A stretch of DNA of 64,000 nt from JAHECE01 sp963780675 (GCA_963780675.1 CAWACR010000012.1:62001-126000), one strand, 5' to 3'. Counted from the stretch's first letter, positions 1 to 11,900 are shown. The notes: generated from the sequence alone by a model not told the origin. Numbers and translations: made by a program.

Positions 1-1014
1 GAGGAGGGGCGGCAGCGCCCGGAGCAGCTCGTACCCGTCCCGGCCCGTCACGGTCGGGACGCCGTGCTCGGCGGTGGCGTTGCGCACCAGGTTCGGGGTC
101 CGGAGCGCGTCGGGGGTCCCGTGGGACAGGACCTGCTCGGTGGGGCTGAGTCGCCGGATCGCGATCGCCGCCACGGCGCGTGGGTGCATCCGCGCGACGT
201 CGTCGTAGACCATCGGGTCGTGCTGGCCGTCGTCGCCCACCAGCACCCACCGGATGTCCGGGAAGGTGATCATGAGGTCACGCAGCCGGGTGCGCTTGTG
301 CTCGATCCCGGAGCGGAACCAGCCGGTGTGCGTCGGGCCCCAGTCAGTCATGAGCATCGGCCCGTCGGGCAGGTCGTGCCGCCGCATGAAGGCCCGCAGC
401 GGCTCCACGACGTTCCACGCACCCGTGGACAGGTAGAAGACCGGAGTATGCGGACGGTCGGCGAGGATCGACCGGTAGAGGTCCGCCATCCCGGGCACGG
501 GCCGGCGCGACGTCCCGTGCCGCACGAAGGTGTTCCAGGCCGCGATCAGGGCCCGGGGGAGCATCGTGACCAGGACCGTGTCGTCGATGTCGGAGACGAT
601 CCCCAGCCGGGCCGCCGGATCGACCACGAGCACGCGGGCGCGGACGGGCGCCGCGGCCTTCGCATCGATCGTCACCTCGTGCCACCCCGGCGGGAGGCCG
701 TGGTCCCGGACGAGGACGTCGATGTACCCGCCGCCGTCCGACGTCGTCCGGACCTCTGTGTTCCCGGCACGCACGACGACCGGCAGGTCCGGCACCTGCG
801 CGGTCAGGAACGAGTGCCACCCGCGCTGCGTCGCGGCGTCGTGCCCCCCGTCGGGGCGTTCGAGGACGACCCTCCCGAGGACGTGCAGGCTTCGGCCGGA
901 GCCATAGCCGTTGAGGCCGATGATCCGGGGCCGCCACCCGAGGTCCGCCAGGCGCGCGACGACGCGCCGGTTGAGGCCGTCCTCGAGAACCGCGGCGACC
1001 TGCGAGAGATCCAT
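1..1014 (-). CDS. App1-type phosphatidate phosphatase (DUF2183), partial
   Basis: The reading frame is open from the ATG at 1014 to the window edge (338 codons), so the C-terminus is missing. The protein has an N-terminal beta-rich region followed by a HAD-like phosphatase domain. The motif SDIDDTV, near residue 170, is the DxDxT nucleophile loop of the App1/DUF2183 family, and VLVGDDGQHDP near residue 280 is the distal acidic HAD motif. Yeast App1 dephosphorylates phosphatidic acid; bacterial members are mostly untested, so substrate is inference. No signal peptide is visible. It lies 5 nt downstream of the small membrane protein gene, probably in one transcript. Confidence 0.85.
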   Translation of the reverse strand, partial: MDLSQVAAVLEDGLNRRVVARLADLGWRPRIIGLNGYGSGRSLHVLGRVVLERPDGGHDAATQRGWHSFLTAQVPDLPVVVRAGNTEVRTTSDGGGYIDVLVRDHGLPPGWHEVTIDAKAAAPVRARVLVVDPAARLGIVSDIDDTVLVTMLPRALIAAWNTFVRHGTSRRPVPGMADLYRSILADRPHTPVFYLSTGAWNVVEPLRAFMRRHDLPDGPMLMTDWGPTHTGWFRSGIEHKRTRLRDLMITFPDIRWVLVGDDGQHDPMVYDDVARMHPRAVAAIAIRRLSPTEQVLSHGTPDALRTPNLVRNATAEHGVPTVTGRDGYELLRALPPLL

Positions 1015-1019
1015 GAGGT

Positions 1020-1478
1020 TCAGTCCTGCCCGGAGAGGCCGCGCGCCACCGCGCGGACGAAGGCGACGACGGAGACGGCGAGCCCCATGGCGGAGCCCAG
1101 GACCCCAAGCGCCACGACGACGCGCGCGAGGGTGGTCAGGTCGTAGGACAGCCCCGTGAAGTCGAACGGGAACACCTCGAAGACGGTCACCGACAGGGCC
1201 AGGCTGATGATCGCCAAGACCACCTCGCCCGCGGCCTTGAACCACGGGGCGTCGAAGACGATGTACGCCAGGTTGGCGACGGCGCCCGCGAGCAGGGACA
1301 GGTTGACGAGCCACAGCAGCTGCTCGACGCCGTCGGTCAGGAAGGGCACGACCTCCCACCCGGGCCGGACGTTGACCAGGTACCAGAGCACGAGGTTGAC
1401 CACGACCGCGACCGCGTAGCCCAGCCTGCGCGCACCCCGGGACCTCCGCTGCGGTGGGGGAGCGGGCGCCGTCGTCAT
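1020..1478 (-). CDS. Small integral membrane protein, unknown function
   Basis: This 152-aa protein has a short Pro/Arg-rich cytoplasmic N-terminus and about four hydrophobic segments (roughly residues 18-36, 45-68, 75-98, 118-142). The ATG at 1478 is preceded by GGGAGG at good spacing, which decides the start over a much longer upstream open frame. I recognise no family. It is directly upstream of, and probably cotranscribed with, the App1-type phosphatase, so a role in the same membrane lipid process is possible but unproven. Confidence 0.75.
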   Translation of the reverse strand: MTTAPAPPPQRRSRGARRLGYAVAVVVNLVLWYLVNVRPGWEVVPFLTDGVEQLLWLVNLSLLAGAVANLAYIVFDAPWFKAAGEVVLAIISLALSVTVFEVFPFDFTGLSYDLTTLARVVVALGVLGSAMGLAVSVVAFVRAVARGLSGQD

Positions 1479-1598
1479 GTCGTCCTCCCGTGCACGCGAC
1501 CCTCGAGGTCGCCTCGCGCTCGACCCTAGGGCAGACGAGATGCGTCTGCGAGGGCCCGCGCGTCGCACGATGCGCCCCGCCGGTGGCACGCTTCGCGC

Positions 1599-2432
1599 GT
1601 GCCCAACCTCCCGATCACCGATCCCGACGACGAGCGCCTCGCCGACTACGTCCGCCTCACCGACGTCGCCCTGCGCTCCAGGCACGAGCCGGCGAAGGGC
1701 CTCTACATCGCCGAGAGCTCGACCGTCCTCGCGCGGGCCCTCGCGGCGGGGCACCGGCCGCGCTCGGTCCTCTGCTCGCCCCGCTGGCTCCCCGAGGTCG
1801 AGGCGATGCTGGCGACGATCCCCGACGACGGCGCCGGCGACGTGCCCGTGTACGTCGCCGAGAAGGTGGTCCTCGAGGCGATCACGGGGTTCCACGTGCA
1901 CCGCGGCGCCCTGGCCTCGATGCACCGCCCGCCGTTGCCGCCGCTGGACGCGGTGCTGAGGGGTGCGCGCCGGGTCGCGGTGCTCGAGGACATCGTCGAC
2001 CACACGAACGTCGGGGCGATCATGCGGTCCGCGGCGGGCCTCGGGGTCGACGCCGTGCTGGTGACGCCGCGGTGCGCCGACCCGCTCTACCGGCGCGCCG
2101 TCCGGGTCTCGATGGGCACGGTGTTCCAGGTGCCGTGGACCCGCATCGAGGAGTGGCCGGGGCGCACCGGCCGACCCGGCGGGATCGCCGACCTCCGCGC
2201 GGCGGGCTTCACCGTCGCGGCCCTGGCGCTGGCCGACGACGCCGTCGGCCTCGACGACTTCGCCGCCGCGCTGCCCGAACGGCTCGCGCTCGTGCTCGGG
2301 ACCGAGGGCGACGGCCTCGCCCCCGCGACCGTGGCGGCGTCCGACGTCGTCGTCCGCATCCCGATGGCGGGGGGAGTGGACTCCCTCAACGTGGCAGCCG
2401 CCAGCGCCGTGGCGTTCTGGGCCACGCGGTGA
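1599..2432 (+). CDS. TrmH/SpoU-family RNA 2'-O-methyltransferase
   Basis: The 277-aa product has an N-terminal substrate-binding region (about 1-110) and a C-terminal SPOUT domain. The family motifs are visible: NVGAIMRSAAGLGVDAVL (motif 1), LVLGTEGDGL (motif 2) and IPMAGGVDSLNVAAASAV (motif 3), which form the trefoil-knot S-adenosylmethionine site. Members methylate ribose 2'-OH in rRNA or tRNA; the exact target cannot be read from sequence. It is divergent from the membrane-protein gene at 1478 and reads alone. Confidence 0.92.
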   Translation: MPNLPITDPDDERLADYVRLTDVALRSRHEPAKGLYIAESSTVLARALAAGHRPRSVLCSPRWLPEVEAMLATIPDDGAGDVPVYVAEKVVLEAITGFHVHRGALASMHRPPLPPLDAVLRGARRVAVLEDIVDHTNVGAIMRSAAGLGVDAVLVTPRCADPLYRRAVRVSMGTVFQVPWTRIEEWPGRTGRPGGIADLRAAGFTVAALALADDAVGLDDFAAALPERLALVLGTEGDGLAPATVAASDVVVRIPMAGGVDSLNVAAASAVAFWATR

Positions 2433-2451
2433 GCCGACTCGGCGGGGAACG

Positions 2452-2655
2452 CTAGCCCTCCCCGGCCCGGCCGCCCACCGCCTGTGTGCCCACGGCGTGT
2501 GCGGCCACGGCGTCCAGGAGCGTCGTCGCCTGACGACGGACGGCCGAGAGCACGTCATCCCGGACCCGGCGACGGCCACCACGCCGGGAGGAGCGGACGC
2601 GCCGCTCCTGCGAGGACACCGCATCCATGAGTCGCCCGATGACCGAGTCCGTCAT
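2452..2655 (-). CDS. Small basic hypothetical protein
   Basis: A 67-aa frame starting MTDSVIGRLMDAVSSQE, with an Arg-rich middle and an Ala-rich C-terminal helix. The frame is open further upstream to 2793, but that part has shadow-like composition, so I chose the internal ATG. The ribosome binding site is weak (AGGGCG). I recognise no domain. An overlapping plus-strand frame (2627-2812) is an alternative coding choice. Real but uncertain. Confidence 0.4.
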   Translation of the reverse strand: MTDSVIGRLMDAVSSQERRVRSSRRGGRRRVRDDVLSAVRRQATTLLDAVAAHAVGTQAVGGRAGEG

Positions 2656-2812
2656 CGCCCTGCGCCCCGCCCTGCGCCTTGCCGCGTCATCGCGTGCCTC
2701 CGAACCCCGGCTGCCCCCGGCCGGCTTCCCGTTCAAGGATTGTCGACGCGGCGCACCCGCGCTGCGGACCTTCGGCCTGTCGGCCGAGGACATACCGTCG
2801 GGCGGGCAGTAG

Positions 2813-2852
2813 CCGGACGCCCCACCCCTTCGTCGAGGGGTGGGGCGTCCGG
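2813..2852 (-). terminator. Strong hairpin terminator after the PTS operon
   Basis: A perfect 17-bp inverted repeat (2813-2829 with 2836-2852) with a 6-nt loop sits 21 nt past the stop of the EIIBC gene. There is no T-tract, as is common for actinobacterial terminators. It would also act on plus-strand transcripts. Confidence 0.8.
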
Positions 2853-2873
2853 GTGGAGAAGGTGGACGGTCGG

Positions 2874-4904
<2,031 letters not shown>

Positions 4905-4929
4905 CACTGAATCCTTTCGAGGGCCGGGA

Positions 4930-7521
4930 TCAGGCCTCGTCGTCGTCGGTCGGCACGAGGGCCCGGACCGCGGCGGCGGAGTCGAGGGTGAGAGCGCGGG
5001 CGGCCAGTTCCTGGCAGTCCGCGAGGGAGAGCGACCGGATCTGCGCCTTGACGGCCGGGATGGCCGGGATGCTCACGCTGAGCTCGTCGACGCCGAGTCC
5101 GACGAGCAGCGGGACGGCCTGCGGGTCCGAGGCGGTGCCCCCGCAGACGCCCACCCACCGGAAGGCGGCGTGCGCCGCCCGGACCGACTGGGCGATGAGT
5201 CCGAGGACGGCCGGGTTGAGCCCGTCGACCTGCGGGGCGAGCTTCGGATGGCCGCGGTCCATCGCGAGGGTGTACTGGGTGAGGTCGTTCGTCCCCACCG
5301 AGAAGAAGTCGACCTCGGCCGCGAACTGGGGTGCCATGACGGCCACCGACGGCACCTCGACCATGATTCCCACCGGGACGGGCTCGACGCCGAGGGCCTC
5401 GCGCTCCTCCTCGAAGATCGCCTTGGCGAGCCGGAAGTCCTCGATGGTGGCGATCATCGGGAACATCACCTGGATCTTGGCCCCGGCGCCCACCGCCCGC
5501 AGGATTGCGCGGACCTGCGTGCGCAGGATCTCCGGGCGGTCCAGCCCCACGCGGATGCCGCGCTCGCCGAGGAAGGGGTTCTCCTCCGGTGCGATCGGGA
5601 GGTAGGGCAGCGGCTTGTCGCCGCCGACATCCAGGGTGCGGATGACGAGCGGCTGGCCAGGCTTGAGGGCCTTGGCGATATCGGTGTAGATCTGCGCCTG
5701 CTCGTCCTCGTCCGGGGCGGTCCTGCGCCCGAGGAACACGAACTCCGAGCGGAGCAGGCCGACGCCCTCGGCGCCCTTGGTCATCGCGGCCTGGGCGTCC
5801 TCGAGACCGCCGATGTTGGCGACCACCTCGACGTGGTGCCCGTCCGTGGTGACCGCGGGCTCGTCCTTGTGGCTGAGCTCGACCGCGCGGAGCTCGGCGT
5901 GCTTGGCCTGCCGCCGGCGGATCCGCTCGACCTCCTCCTCGGTGACGTTCATGCGCAGGGTGCCCTTCGCGCCGTCGAGGAACACCCGGGTGCCCTCGGG
6001 GATGTCGAGGGCCCGCGGCTCGATCCCGGCCACGGCCGGGATGTCGAGCGCCCGCGCGAGGATCGCCACGTGCGATGACGCGCCGCCCGCGGTCGTGCAG
6101 AAGCCGACCACCTTCGTCGGATCGAGGGAGGCGGTGTCCGACGGCGTGAGGTCCTCCGCGATGAGGATCGTCCCGGCCGGGATCTCCGCCTTCTCCCTCC
6201 GCTGCCCGGTGATCTCCTCGAGCACGCGCTGGCCGACGTCGCGGACGTCGACGGCTCGCCCGGCGAGGATCTCGCTCTTGAGCCCGGCCAGGCGGTTCGC
6301 GTAGTTCTGGTACGCGTTGCGCCAGGCGAACGCCGCCGTCTTGCCCTTGTCGATGCCGCTCATCGCGAGGTCCATGAGGTCGGGGTCGCGGAGGATCTCC
6401 TGGTGCGCCGCGAAGATCGCGGCCTTGTCTTCGTCCGCCTCGTCCTTGAGCCGGTCCTCCAGCGCCCCGAGCTGGACCATGGCCCGGTCGATGGCGTCGT
6501 TGAGCCTGCGGCGTTCCTTGTGCCGGTCGGAGGCCTCCTCGACGACCTCGATGTCCTCGTGGCGCACCTGCATCACCGTGCCGACGCCGAGTCCCGGCGA
6601 CGCGGCGACGCCGACCAGCACGTTCGGGTCTTCCGAGCGGCGCCGCCGTGCCCGCGCCGCGGGCGCTGGTGCCGCGACCGCCGGCGCTTCCTCCGCGCCG
6701 GCTTCGGCGATCGCGACCACGCCCTCCTCGCCCAGGCCGGCCTTGATCTTGGCAGCGAGCTCCGCGACGGCCTCTTCGGCGTCCACGCCGTGCGCGACGA
6801 CCTGGACCTTGTTCCCGAAGCCGACCTCCATGCCCATGATCGCCATGACGCTCTTGGCGTTGGCGCGGTCCTCGCCACGCTTGAGGTGGATCTCGCTCTC
6901 GTACTTCCCCGCGAGGTTGGACAGGACGGCGGCGGGCCGGGCGTGCAGGCCTGCCGGGTTCGGCACGAGGACGGCGTCGGACGTCGCCTTCTTGCCGGCC
7001 GGTTTGGGTGCGCCCTCGGCGGCCGGCGCGGCGCCCTTCACGGCGGCCACGGCGACCGTGTCCTTCCCGGCGGTGACGAAGCCCGACGCCGGTGCGAAGT
7101 CCTCGAGGATGTCCGAGTTCGCGATGACCATCTGCGTGAGCAGGGACTTCGCTCGCGTGGCGACGGCGTCCAGGTCGAACGTGATGAGCTCGTCGCCCAC
7201 GTGGACCGCGTCGCCCACCTTGACCTTGACCGTGAAGCCCTCGCCGCGCATGTGGACGGTGTCGAGCCCGATGTGCAGCAGCACCTCGAGATCCTCGGCC
7301 GTCCGGATCGTCAACGCGTGGGCGGAGGGGTGGATGTGGATGACCTCGCCGTCCACGGGGGCGACGAGGGTGCTCGACAGGGGGTCGATCGAGATCCCTT
7401 CGCCGACCATCTTCTCGGCGAAGACCGGGTCCGGGACCTTCTCGATCGGGACGAGGACACCGGTGAGGGGGGCCACCAGCTTCACGCGGGTGACCGGGGG
7501 AGCCGACGTTGGAGTGGACAT
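4930..7521 (-). CDS. PTS EIIA-HPr-EI fusion (phosphoenolpyruvate-protein phosphotransferase)
   Basis: One 863-aa protein carries three PTS steps. EIIA(Glc) is at about 10-150, with the active histidine in VLLHIGLDTV. HPr is at about 185-270, with the histidine in NPAGLHARPAAV and a conserved serine in AKSVMAI. Enzyme I is at about 300-860, with the histidine in GGASSHVAILARAL and PEP-binding motifs in the C-terminal barrel. An Ala/Pro/Lys-rich linker joins EIIA and HPr. Start ATG 7521 is chosen over 7542 because AGAGGA lies 7 nt before it. With the downstream EIIBC gene, PEP-to-sugar transfer is complete in two proteins. Confidence 0.93.
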   Translation of the reverse strand: MSTPTSAPPVTRVKLVAPLTGVLVPIEKVPDPVFAEKMVGEGISIDPLSSTLVAPVDGEVIHIHPSAHALTIRTAEDLEVLLHIGLDTVHMRGEGFTVKVKVGDAVHVGDELITFDLDAVATRAKSLLTQMVIANSDILEDFAPASGFVTAGKDTVAVAAVKGAAPAAEGAPKPAGKKATSDAVLVPNPAGLHARPAAVLSNLAGKYESEIHLKRGEDRANAKSVMAIMGMEVGFGNKVQVVAHGVDAEEAVAELAAKIKAGLGEEGVVAIAEAGAEEAPAVAAPAPAARARRRRSEDPNVLVGVAASPGLGVGTVMQVRHEDIEVVEEASDRHKERRRLNDAIDRAMVQLGALEDRLKDEADEDKAAIFAAHQEILRDPDLMDLAMSGIDKGKTAAFAWRNAYQNYANRLAGLKSEILAGRAVDVRDVGQRVLEEITGQRREKAEIPAGTILIAEDLTPSDTASLDPTKVVGFCTTAGGASSHVAILARALDIPAVAGIEPRALDIPEGTRVFLDGAKGTLRMNVTEEEVERIRRRQAKHAELRAVELSHKDEPAVTTDGHHVEVVANIGGLEDAQAAMTKGAEGVGLLRSEFVFLGRRTAPDEDEQAQIYTDIAKALKPGQPLVIRTLDVGGDKPLPYLPIAPEENPFLGERGIRVGLDRPEILRTQVRAILRAVGAGAKIQVMFPMIATIEDFRLAKAIFEEEREALGVEPVPVGIMVEVPSVAVMAPQFAAEVDFFSVGTNDLTQYTLAMDRGHPKLAPQVDGLNPAVLGLIAQSVRAAHAAFRWVGVCGGTASDPQAVPLLVGLGVDELSVSIPAIPAVKAQIRSLSLADCQELAARALTLDSAAAVRALVPTDDDEA

Positions 7522-7622
7522 GCCTGTTCCTCTCGCGTGCATCGCCGTCGTTGGCGGGAGACATTCGTCACACTAGCCACGCGGCACCTCCGGCACCTGC
7601 TCCTTTGCGCAGGAACTGGGGC

Positions 7623-7672
7623 CATCGATGCCGAATTGATATCGATGCTGCTCAGGGCGGTTCCGGATCCGG
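7623..7672. promoter_or_regulatory. Palindromes upstream of the PTS operon
   Basis: The 204-nt gap between the WD40 gene and the PTS operon holds two GCATCGAT copies (minus strand) 17 nt apart, which also form an inverted repeat (7623-7629 with 7641-7647), and a CCGGATCCGG palindrome (7663-7672). They could be an operator of the PTS genes or termination signals of the WD40 gene. No regulator gene is adjacent. Confidence 0.35.
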
Positions 7673-7725
7673 CGGAGCGCAGACGAGATCCGAAAGTCGG
7701 GGGTTGCGAAAGAGGGCGCTCGACC

Positions 7726-9522
7726 TCAGAGGCGAGAGGGCTCGACCTCAGCGAGTGAGGGGGCGGCGAGCAGGGCCTGGGTCTCCGCCGCCGCGGCGGC
7801 CACGGCGGCGACGGCGCCGGCGATCCCGTCCTCGCGGCCTCGCCACCACGCGGCCACGACCTGTTCCACGTTCTCCCCGACCCCGGTGAAGACCTCGTCG
7901 ACGGCGACGCTCACGCCCCGGTGTCGCCGGCCGATGCGGGCCAGCCCGCGGGTCAGTTCCACGTCGATGTGCGGCGCCAGCCCGACGACGGTCCAGACCA
8001 TGGCCTCGACGTCGTCGGCGGTGGTCACGTCGACCTGGATCTGCACCGCGACGCCGTCGACGACCTCGCACGACGTCGTGGTGGAGGCGCGGTCCTCCCA
8101 GCGCAACGCGCGGTCGTGCTCACGGCAGAGCCGGTTCGGCGCCGAGGTCCAGGTTGTCCCGAGTTCCGGCGCCGCCGCCGTGGGGGGCACCGGGGTCGTG
8201 TCGATCCCCAGCATCACGGCGTCCCAGACGAGCAGGTGGCGGTCATGACCGCCCGAGAGGATCCAGCCGTCGCCCAGGGCGAGCGCGCGGACGGCGCCGG
8301 TGTGCCCGGCGAGCACGGCGGTCTCCGCGCCGCTCGCGACGTCCCAGACCCGCACCGTGTGGTCGGCCGAGGCGGTCAGGAGGTCGTACCCGTCCGGGGT
8401 CAGGGCGAGGGCCTCCACCGCGCGCCAGTGCCCCGGCATGTCCGACGGCGCGGGGCCGACCTCCGGGACAGGGTCGCCGGGTGCAGCGGCACCCTCCATC
8501 ACCCGGACGCAGTCGCCGTCCTCCCAGACGCGCGCCGTCCGGTCCGCGGAACCGGAGACGATCCGATTCCCGTCCGGCGTCACCGCGACCGCCCGGACGG
8601 AGCGCGCGTGCCCGCGCAGCGTCTGTACCTCGCGTCCGGTCCCGACGTCCCACACGCGGACGGCGCCGTCGTCGCCCCCGGACACGGCGAGGCGCCCGTC
8701 CGGTGTCACCGTCAGAGCGTTCACCGCGCCGTCGTGCCGGCCGGTCCACACCGTCCGGCCCGACGCGAGGTCGACCAGGCGGACCGCGCCGTCGACGCAG
8801 CCCGTGAGCAGGTGGCGCCCGTTGGGCAGCGCGGCGACCGCGAGCGCGACCCTGCCGGGGCGCTCGTCCAGGTCGAGGGTCTCGTCGGGCCGGAGGACGG
8901 TCTCCGATTCCTCCGCGAGGCCGTCGGCATCGACCCGCCGGCGGACCACGCGCCCCCCGACGTCGGCGACGTACAGCCAGCCCCCGGCCAGGCTGCTCCC
9001 GGTCGCGAGCACCTCACCGGGCGGGGCGTCGCGCTCGACGAGCACCGCTCCGCCGCCCGGATCCACGAGGGCGGTCGCGCCGTAGGCGCCCACCACGACC
9101 GCGCGCGCGCCGGACGGGAGCGCCAGCACCGACTCCACCCAGGGGCTGTCGTGGGGGATCTCATCGACCGGCTCGGTCACCTCGTCGGCCCAGGGTGGTC
9201 GCTCGACGTCCGGGAGGCGCGCCTTGGCCTGGGTGCGCAGGCGCTCGACGGCGTCCTCCTCCCCCCAGAGGTAGCGGATCAGGACCGCGGGCAGGGCTCC
9301 GGGGTCCGCCGCGAGCTGGGCGCGTCCGCGGACAAGGGCGCGGCGGACCGGCGGGATGTCGGAATACCAGTACTCGAAATCCTCGTGCTCGGTGAGCCTC
9401 GCGATGAGCCCGTCGACTCCGAGCGCACGCAGGTGCGCCTCCAGCGTGACGTAGTCGGTCGCCTCACGACCGAGGCGCTCGCGGCGCTCCGCCCGCTCCT
9501 GCATCGCGGCGTCGTCGGCCAC
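7726..9522 (-). CDS. WD40-repeat protein of the YbjN/ClpB-like operon
   Basis: The 598-aa protein has an unrecognised helical N-terminus (about 1-110), a beta-propeller with clear repeats at about 220-435 (VRVWDVGTGREV, VRVWDVASGAE and similar, each after GH...V.A...TPDG), and an unrecognised C-terminal domain (about 470-598) ending in an Ala-rich helix. It probably serves as a docking scaffold. The start is GTG 9522 (GGCAGG 8 nt upstream), with GTG 9531 and ATG 9504 as alternatives. It follows the AAA+ gene by 17 nt and is the last gene of the operon. No signal peptide is seen, so the protein is cytoplasmic. Confidence 0.85.
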   Translation of the reverse strand: MADDAAMQERAERRERLGREATDYVTLEAHLRALGVDGLIARLTEHEDFEYWYSDIPPVRRALVRGRAQLAADPGALPAVLIRYLWGEEDAVERLRTQAKARLPDVERPPWADEVTEPVDEIPHDSPWVESVLALPSGARAVVVGAYGATALVDPGGGAVLVERDAPPGEVLATGSSLAGGWLYVADVGGRVVRRRVDADGLAEESETVLRPDETLDLDERPGRVALAVAALPNGRHLLTGCVDGAVRLVDLASGRTVWTGRHDGAVNALTVTPDGRLAVSGGDDGAVRVWDVGTGREVQTLRGHARSVRAVAVTPDGNRIVSGSADRTARVWEDGDCVRVMEGAAAPGDPVPEVGPAPSDMPGHWRAVEALALTPDGYDLLTASADHTVRVWDVASGAETAVLAGHTGAVRALALGDGWILSGGHDRHLLVWDAVMLGIDTTPVPPTAAAPELGTTWTSAPNRLCREHDRALRWEDRASTTTSCEVVDGVAVQIQVDVTTADDVEAMVWTVVGLAPHIDVELTRGLARIGRRHRGVSVAVDEVFTGVGENVEQVVAAWWRGREDGIAGAVAAVAAAAAETQALLAAPSLAEVEPSRL

Positions 9523-9539
9523 GCCTGACACCTGCCGGC

Positions 9540-11900
9540 TCAGGCGACGTAGATGACGAGGACGTCTCCCTCGCGCACCCGCAGGGCCCGGCCGATCTCC
9601 TCCTGGCCGGCCCCCTCGGGTCCGGTCGCGGGACCCGTGGACAGGAGGCGGAGGTCGATGCGGGTGACCCCTTCCAGGTCCCGCTCGATCTCGGCCAGCG
9701 CGAGCTGTTCCTCGATGCGTTCCTGGAGGATCTTGAAGGCGTAGCGGGCGCCCACGCGCGGTGTCCACCCGGTGAGGAGGCGGTCGACGATCTCCTCGGT
9801 CCAGGTGAGCGCGTGGCCGCGGGTCACAGCGGTCGCCCTGAGGGCCTGGAGCTGCTGGCGCAGCACCTCCTCGACGACGTCCCTGGTGAGGCCCTTGAAG
9901 ACCACGAAGTCGATCTGGCGGCCGAAGAACTCCTCCCCATAGCCGACGGCGCGGAGCTCCTCCTTCACCGCCTCGACGGTGACGGTGGGAACGCGTTCCG
10001 CCAGGGGGATCTCGTCACCGAAGAAGCCGGCCTGGCCGCCGCGGACCTTGCCGTACCGGGCCCCCGCGTTGGTGGTGAAGATGACGAACGCCCGGCGGAA
10101 GTCGAGCAGGTTGCCGTCCGTGTCCTCGACCCGTCCCTCGTCGAGGATCTGCAGGAGGAGCTTGCCGATGTGCGCGCTGGCCTTCTCGATCTCGTCGAAC
10201 AGGACGATCGCCTCGGGGGTGTCGCGGATCTGCGAGAGGAGGCCGCCCTCGCCGCGGGCGTAGCCGATGTAGCCGCGGGCGACGCCGAGCAGCCGGTTCA
10301 CGATCGGTCCGGGGTCGCTGCCGGCGGAGCCCATGAGGGTGTTGCAGTCGATCCGGATCATCGCCTCGCGCCCCCCGCCGAGCAGCGTCGCGAGCCGGCG
10401 AGCCGTCTCGGTCTTCCCCGTGCCCGTGGGGCCGCAGAAGAAGAAGATGCGCCGCGGGCCGTCGTGCTGCAGCCACTCGTGCGCCATGCCGGCCACGAAC
10501 CCGCGGGCGATCTGGTCGATCGCGGCGTCCTGCCCGAGGATCGCCTTCTTGAGCTGCCCGGACACCGTCTGGACCGTCAGCGTCCCGGGCTTGACGACGG
10601 AGTGACCGATCTCGTCCTCGACCGCCTCCTGGAGGACGGCCTCGGTGACCTCGGGCAGCGGCGGGCTGTGCATGATGCAGACGGCGCACGCCTCGTCGAG
10701 GACGTCGAGCGCCTTGTCCGGCTGGAAGCGCGTCGGCAGGAGGTCCTCGGACAGCTCGACCGCCTTCACGAGGACCGGGTCCTCGATCCGCAGGGGCGCG
10801 TAGTGGGTGCGGAACTGCGGGACCCGGCCGCGGAGGATCTCCAGTGCCTCCTCGGGGGTGGGTGGCTCGATCCGCAGGAGCCCGAACCGGCGGGCCAGGG
10901 CGCCGTCGGGGGCGATGTAGTGCGCGTACTCGGCGACGGTGGTGGCCCCGAGAAGACTGAAGCCACCCCGGCCGATCGCCTGCTTGAACGCCTGGTCGCC
11001 CTGCGTGAAGGGTCCCCCCTCGTGGATGCCGCTGGTGAGCATCTGGTGGACCTCGTCGACGAAGAGGATGACCTGGGGGTGCTCCTCGAGGACGCGGATG
11101 AGCTCGCCCACCCGCTTCTCGTACTCGCCCACGATCCCCGACCCGGCCCGGAAGAGGGACACCGAGAGCTCGAAGACGTCCCGGTCCAGCAGTTTCGGTG
11201 CCACCTTCGGGTCCTGCTCGACGATCAGGCGCGCGAACTCGTAGACCAGCGCCGTCTTGCCGGTGCCGGGCTGGCCGATGATCAGGGCGTTCGGCCGGCG
11301 CATCTTCAGCAGGTTCTTCTGCAGCGAGCGCAGGTGCGTGTCCATCCGCATGACGCCCTTGGCGGCCGGTGCCTTCTCGGTGAGCACGCGACCCCACGGC
11401 CGGAGGCGGTCGAGGACCTCCGAGCGCTCCGAGGAGGTGCGCCAGGTGGGCGTGGGCGGCGGGACGACCACGGCGGCGTGGTCGGGGGTCGCCTGCTCCG
11501 GGGTCGCTCGGCCCGGCGCCGCGTGGCCGGCCAGGGTCGCCAGGGCCCGCTCGACCTCCGCGTCCGCGAACCCGCGGCCTGCCAGGTACCGGCGCACGGC
11601 ATCGGTGGCCAGCAGGGTGAGCACCACGGTGTCGATCGCGACGTCGCGGCGGCCGGCCAGGTCCTTGAGGACGGGGCGGAGGGGCTCGGCCACGTTCACC
11701 CGCTCCGGTGGCGTGTCCCGCAGGGGCGTGACCGCCGGGAGGGCCGCCACCAGCTCCGGGACCTCGTCCTCGAGCGCGGCGGCATGGCAGGCGGCGGCGA
11801 GCAGGAGCTCGGGCGTGAGGGTGCCACCCTCGGGCACCGCGCTCTTGGCCAGGTCGAGGGCCGCGGTGGCCTCGGGTGTGAACGACGCGATCGGGGACAC
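9540..11900 (-). CDS. ClpB/ClpA-like ATPase with two AAA+ domains
   Basis: The 786-aa protein has a Clp-N-like helical domain (about 1-110), a Pro/Ala linker, a first AAA+ module (Walker A GQPGTGKT near 209, Walker B ILFVDE near 275) and a second (Walker A GPTGTGKT near 480, Walker B IVLFDE near 545), then a small C-terminal lid domain. The long ClpB middle coiled coil is not apparent and no ClpP-binding loop is obvious. It is likely a remodelling or unfolding machine dedicated to its operon partners. Start GTG 11900 has GAGGA 6 nt upstream. It is 9 nt after the YbjN-like gene. Confidence 0.88.
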   Translation of the reverse strand: MSPIASFTPEATAALDLAKSAVPEGGTLTPELLLAAACHAAALEDEVPELVAALPAVTPLRDTPPERVNVAEPLRPVLKDLAGRRDVAIDTVVLTLLATDAVRRYLAGRGFADAEVERALATLAGHAAPGRATPEQATPDHAAVVVPPPTPTWRTSSERSEVLDRLRPWGRVLTEKAPAAKGVMRMDTHLRSLQKNLLKMRRPNALIIGQPGTGKTALVYEFARLIVEQDPKVAPKLLDRDVFELSVSLFRAGSGIVGEYEKRVGELIRVLEEHPQVILFVDEVHQMLTSGIHEGGPFTQGDQAFKQAIGRGGFSLLGATTVAEYAHYIAPDGALARRFGLLRIEPPTPEEALEILRGRVPQFRTHYAPLRIEDPVLVKAVELSEDLLPTRFQPDKALDVLDEACAVCIMHSPPLPEVTEAVLQEAVEDEIGHSVVKPGTLTVQTVSGQLKKAILGQDAAIDQIARGFVAGMAHEWLQHDGPRRIFFFCGPTGTGKTETARRLATLLGGGREAMIRIDCNTLMGSAGSDPGPIVNRLLGVARGYIGYARGEGGLLSQIRDTPEAIVLFDEIEKASAHIGKLLLQILDEGRVEDTDGNLLDFRRAFVIFTTNAGARYGKVRGGQAGFFGDEIPLAERVPTVTVEAVKEELRAVGYGEEFFGRQIDFVVFKGLTRDVVEEVLRQQLQALRATAVTRGHALTWTEEIVDRLLTGWTPRVGARYAFKILQERIEEQLALAEIERDLEGVTRIDLRLLSTGPATGPEGAGQEEIGRALRVREGDVLVIYVA

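Noticed and set aside
2627..2812. A 61-aa plus-strand ORF opposite the small basic protein
   Set aside because: No ribosome binding site or domain; only one strand can be coding and evidence for either is weak, so I kept the minus-strand frame at low confidence.
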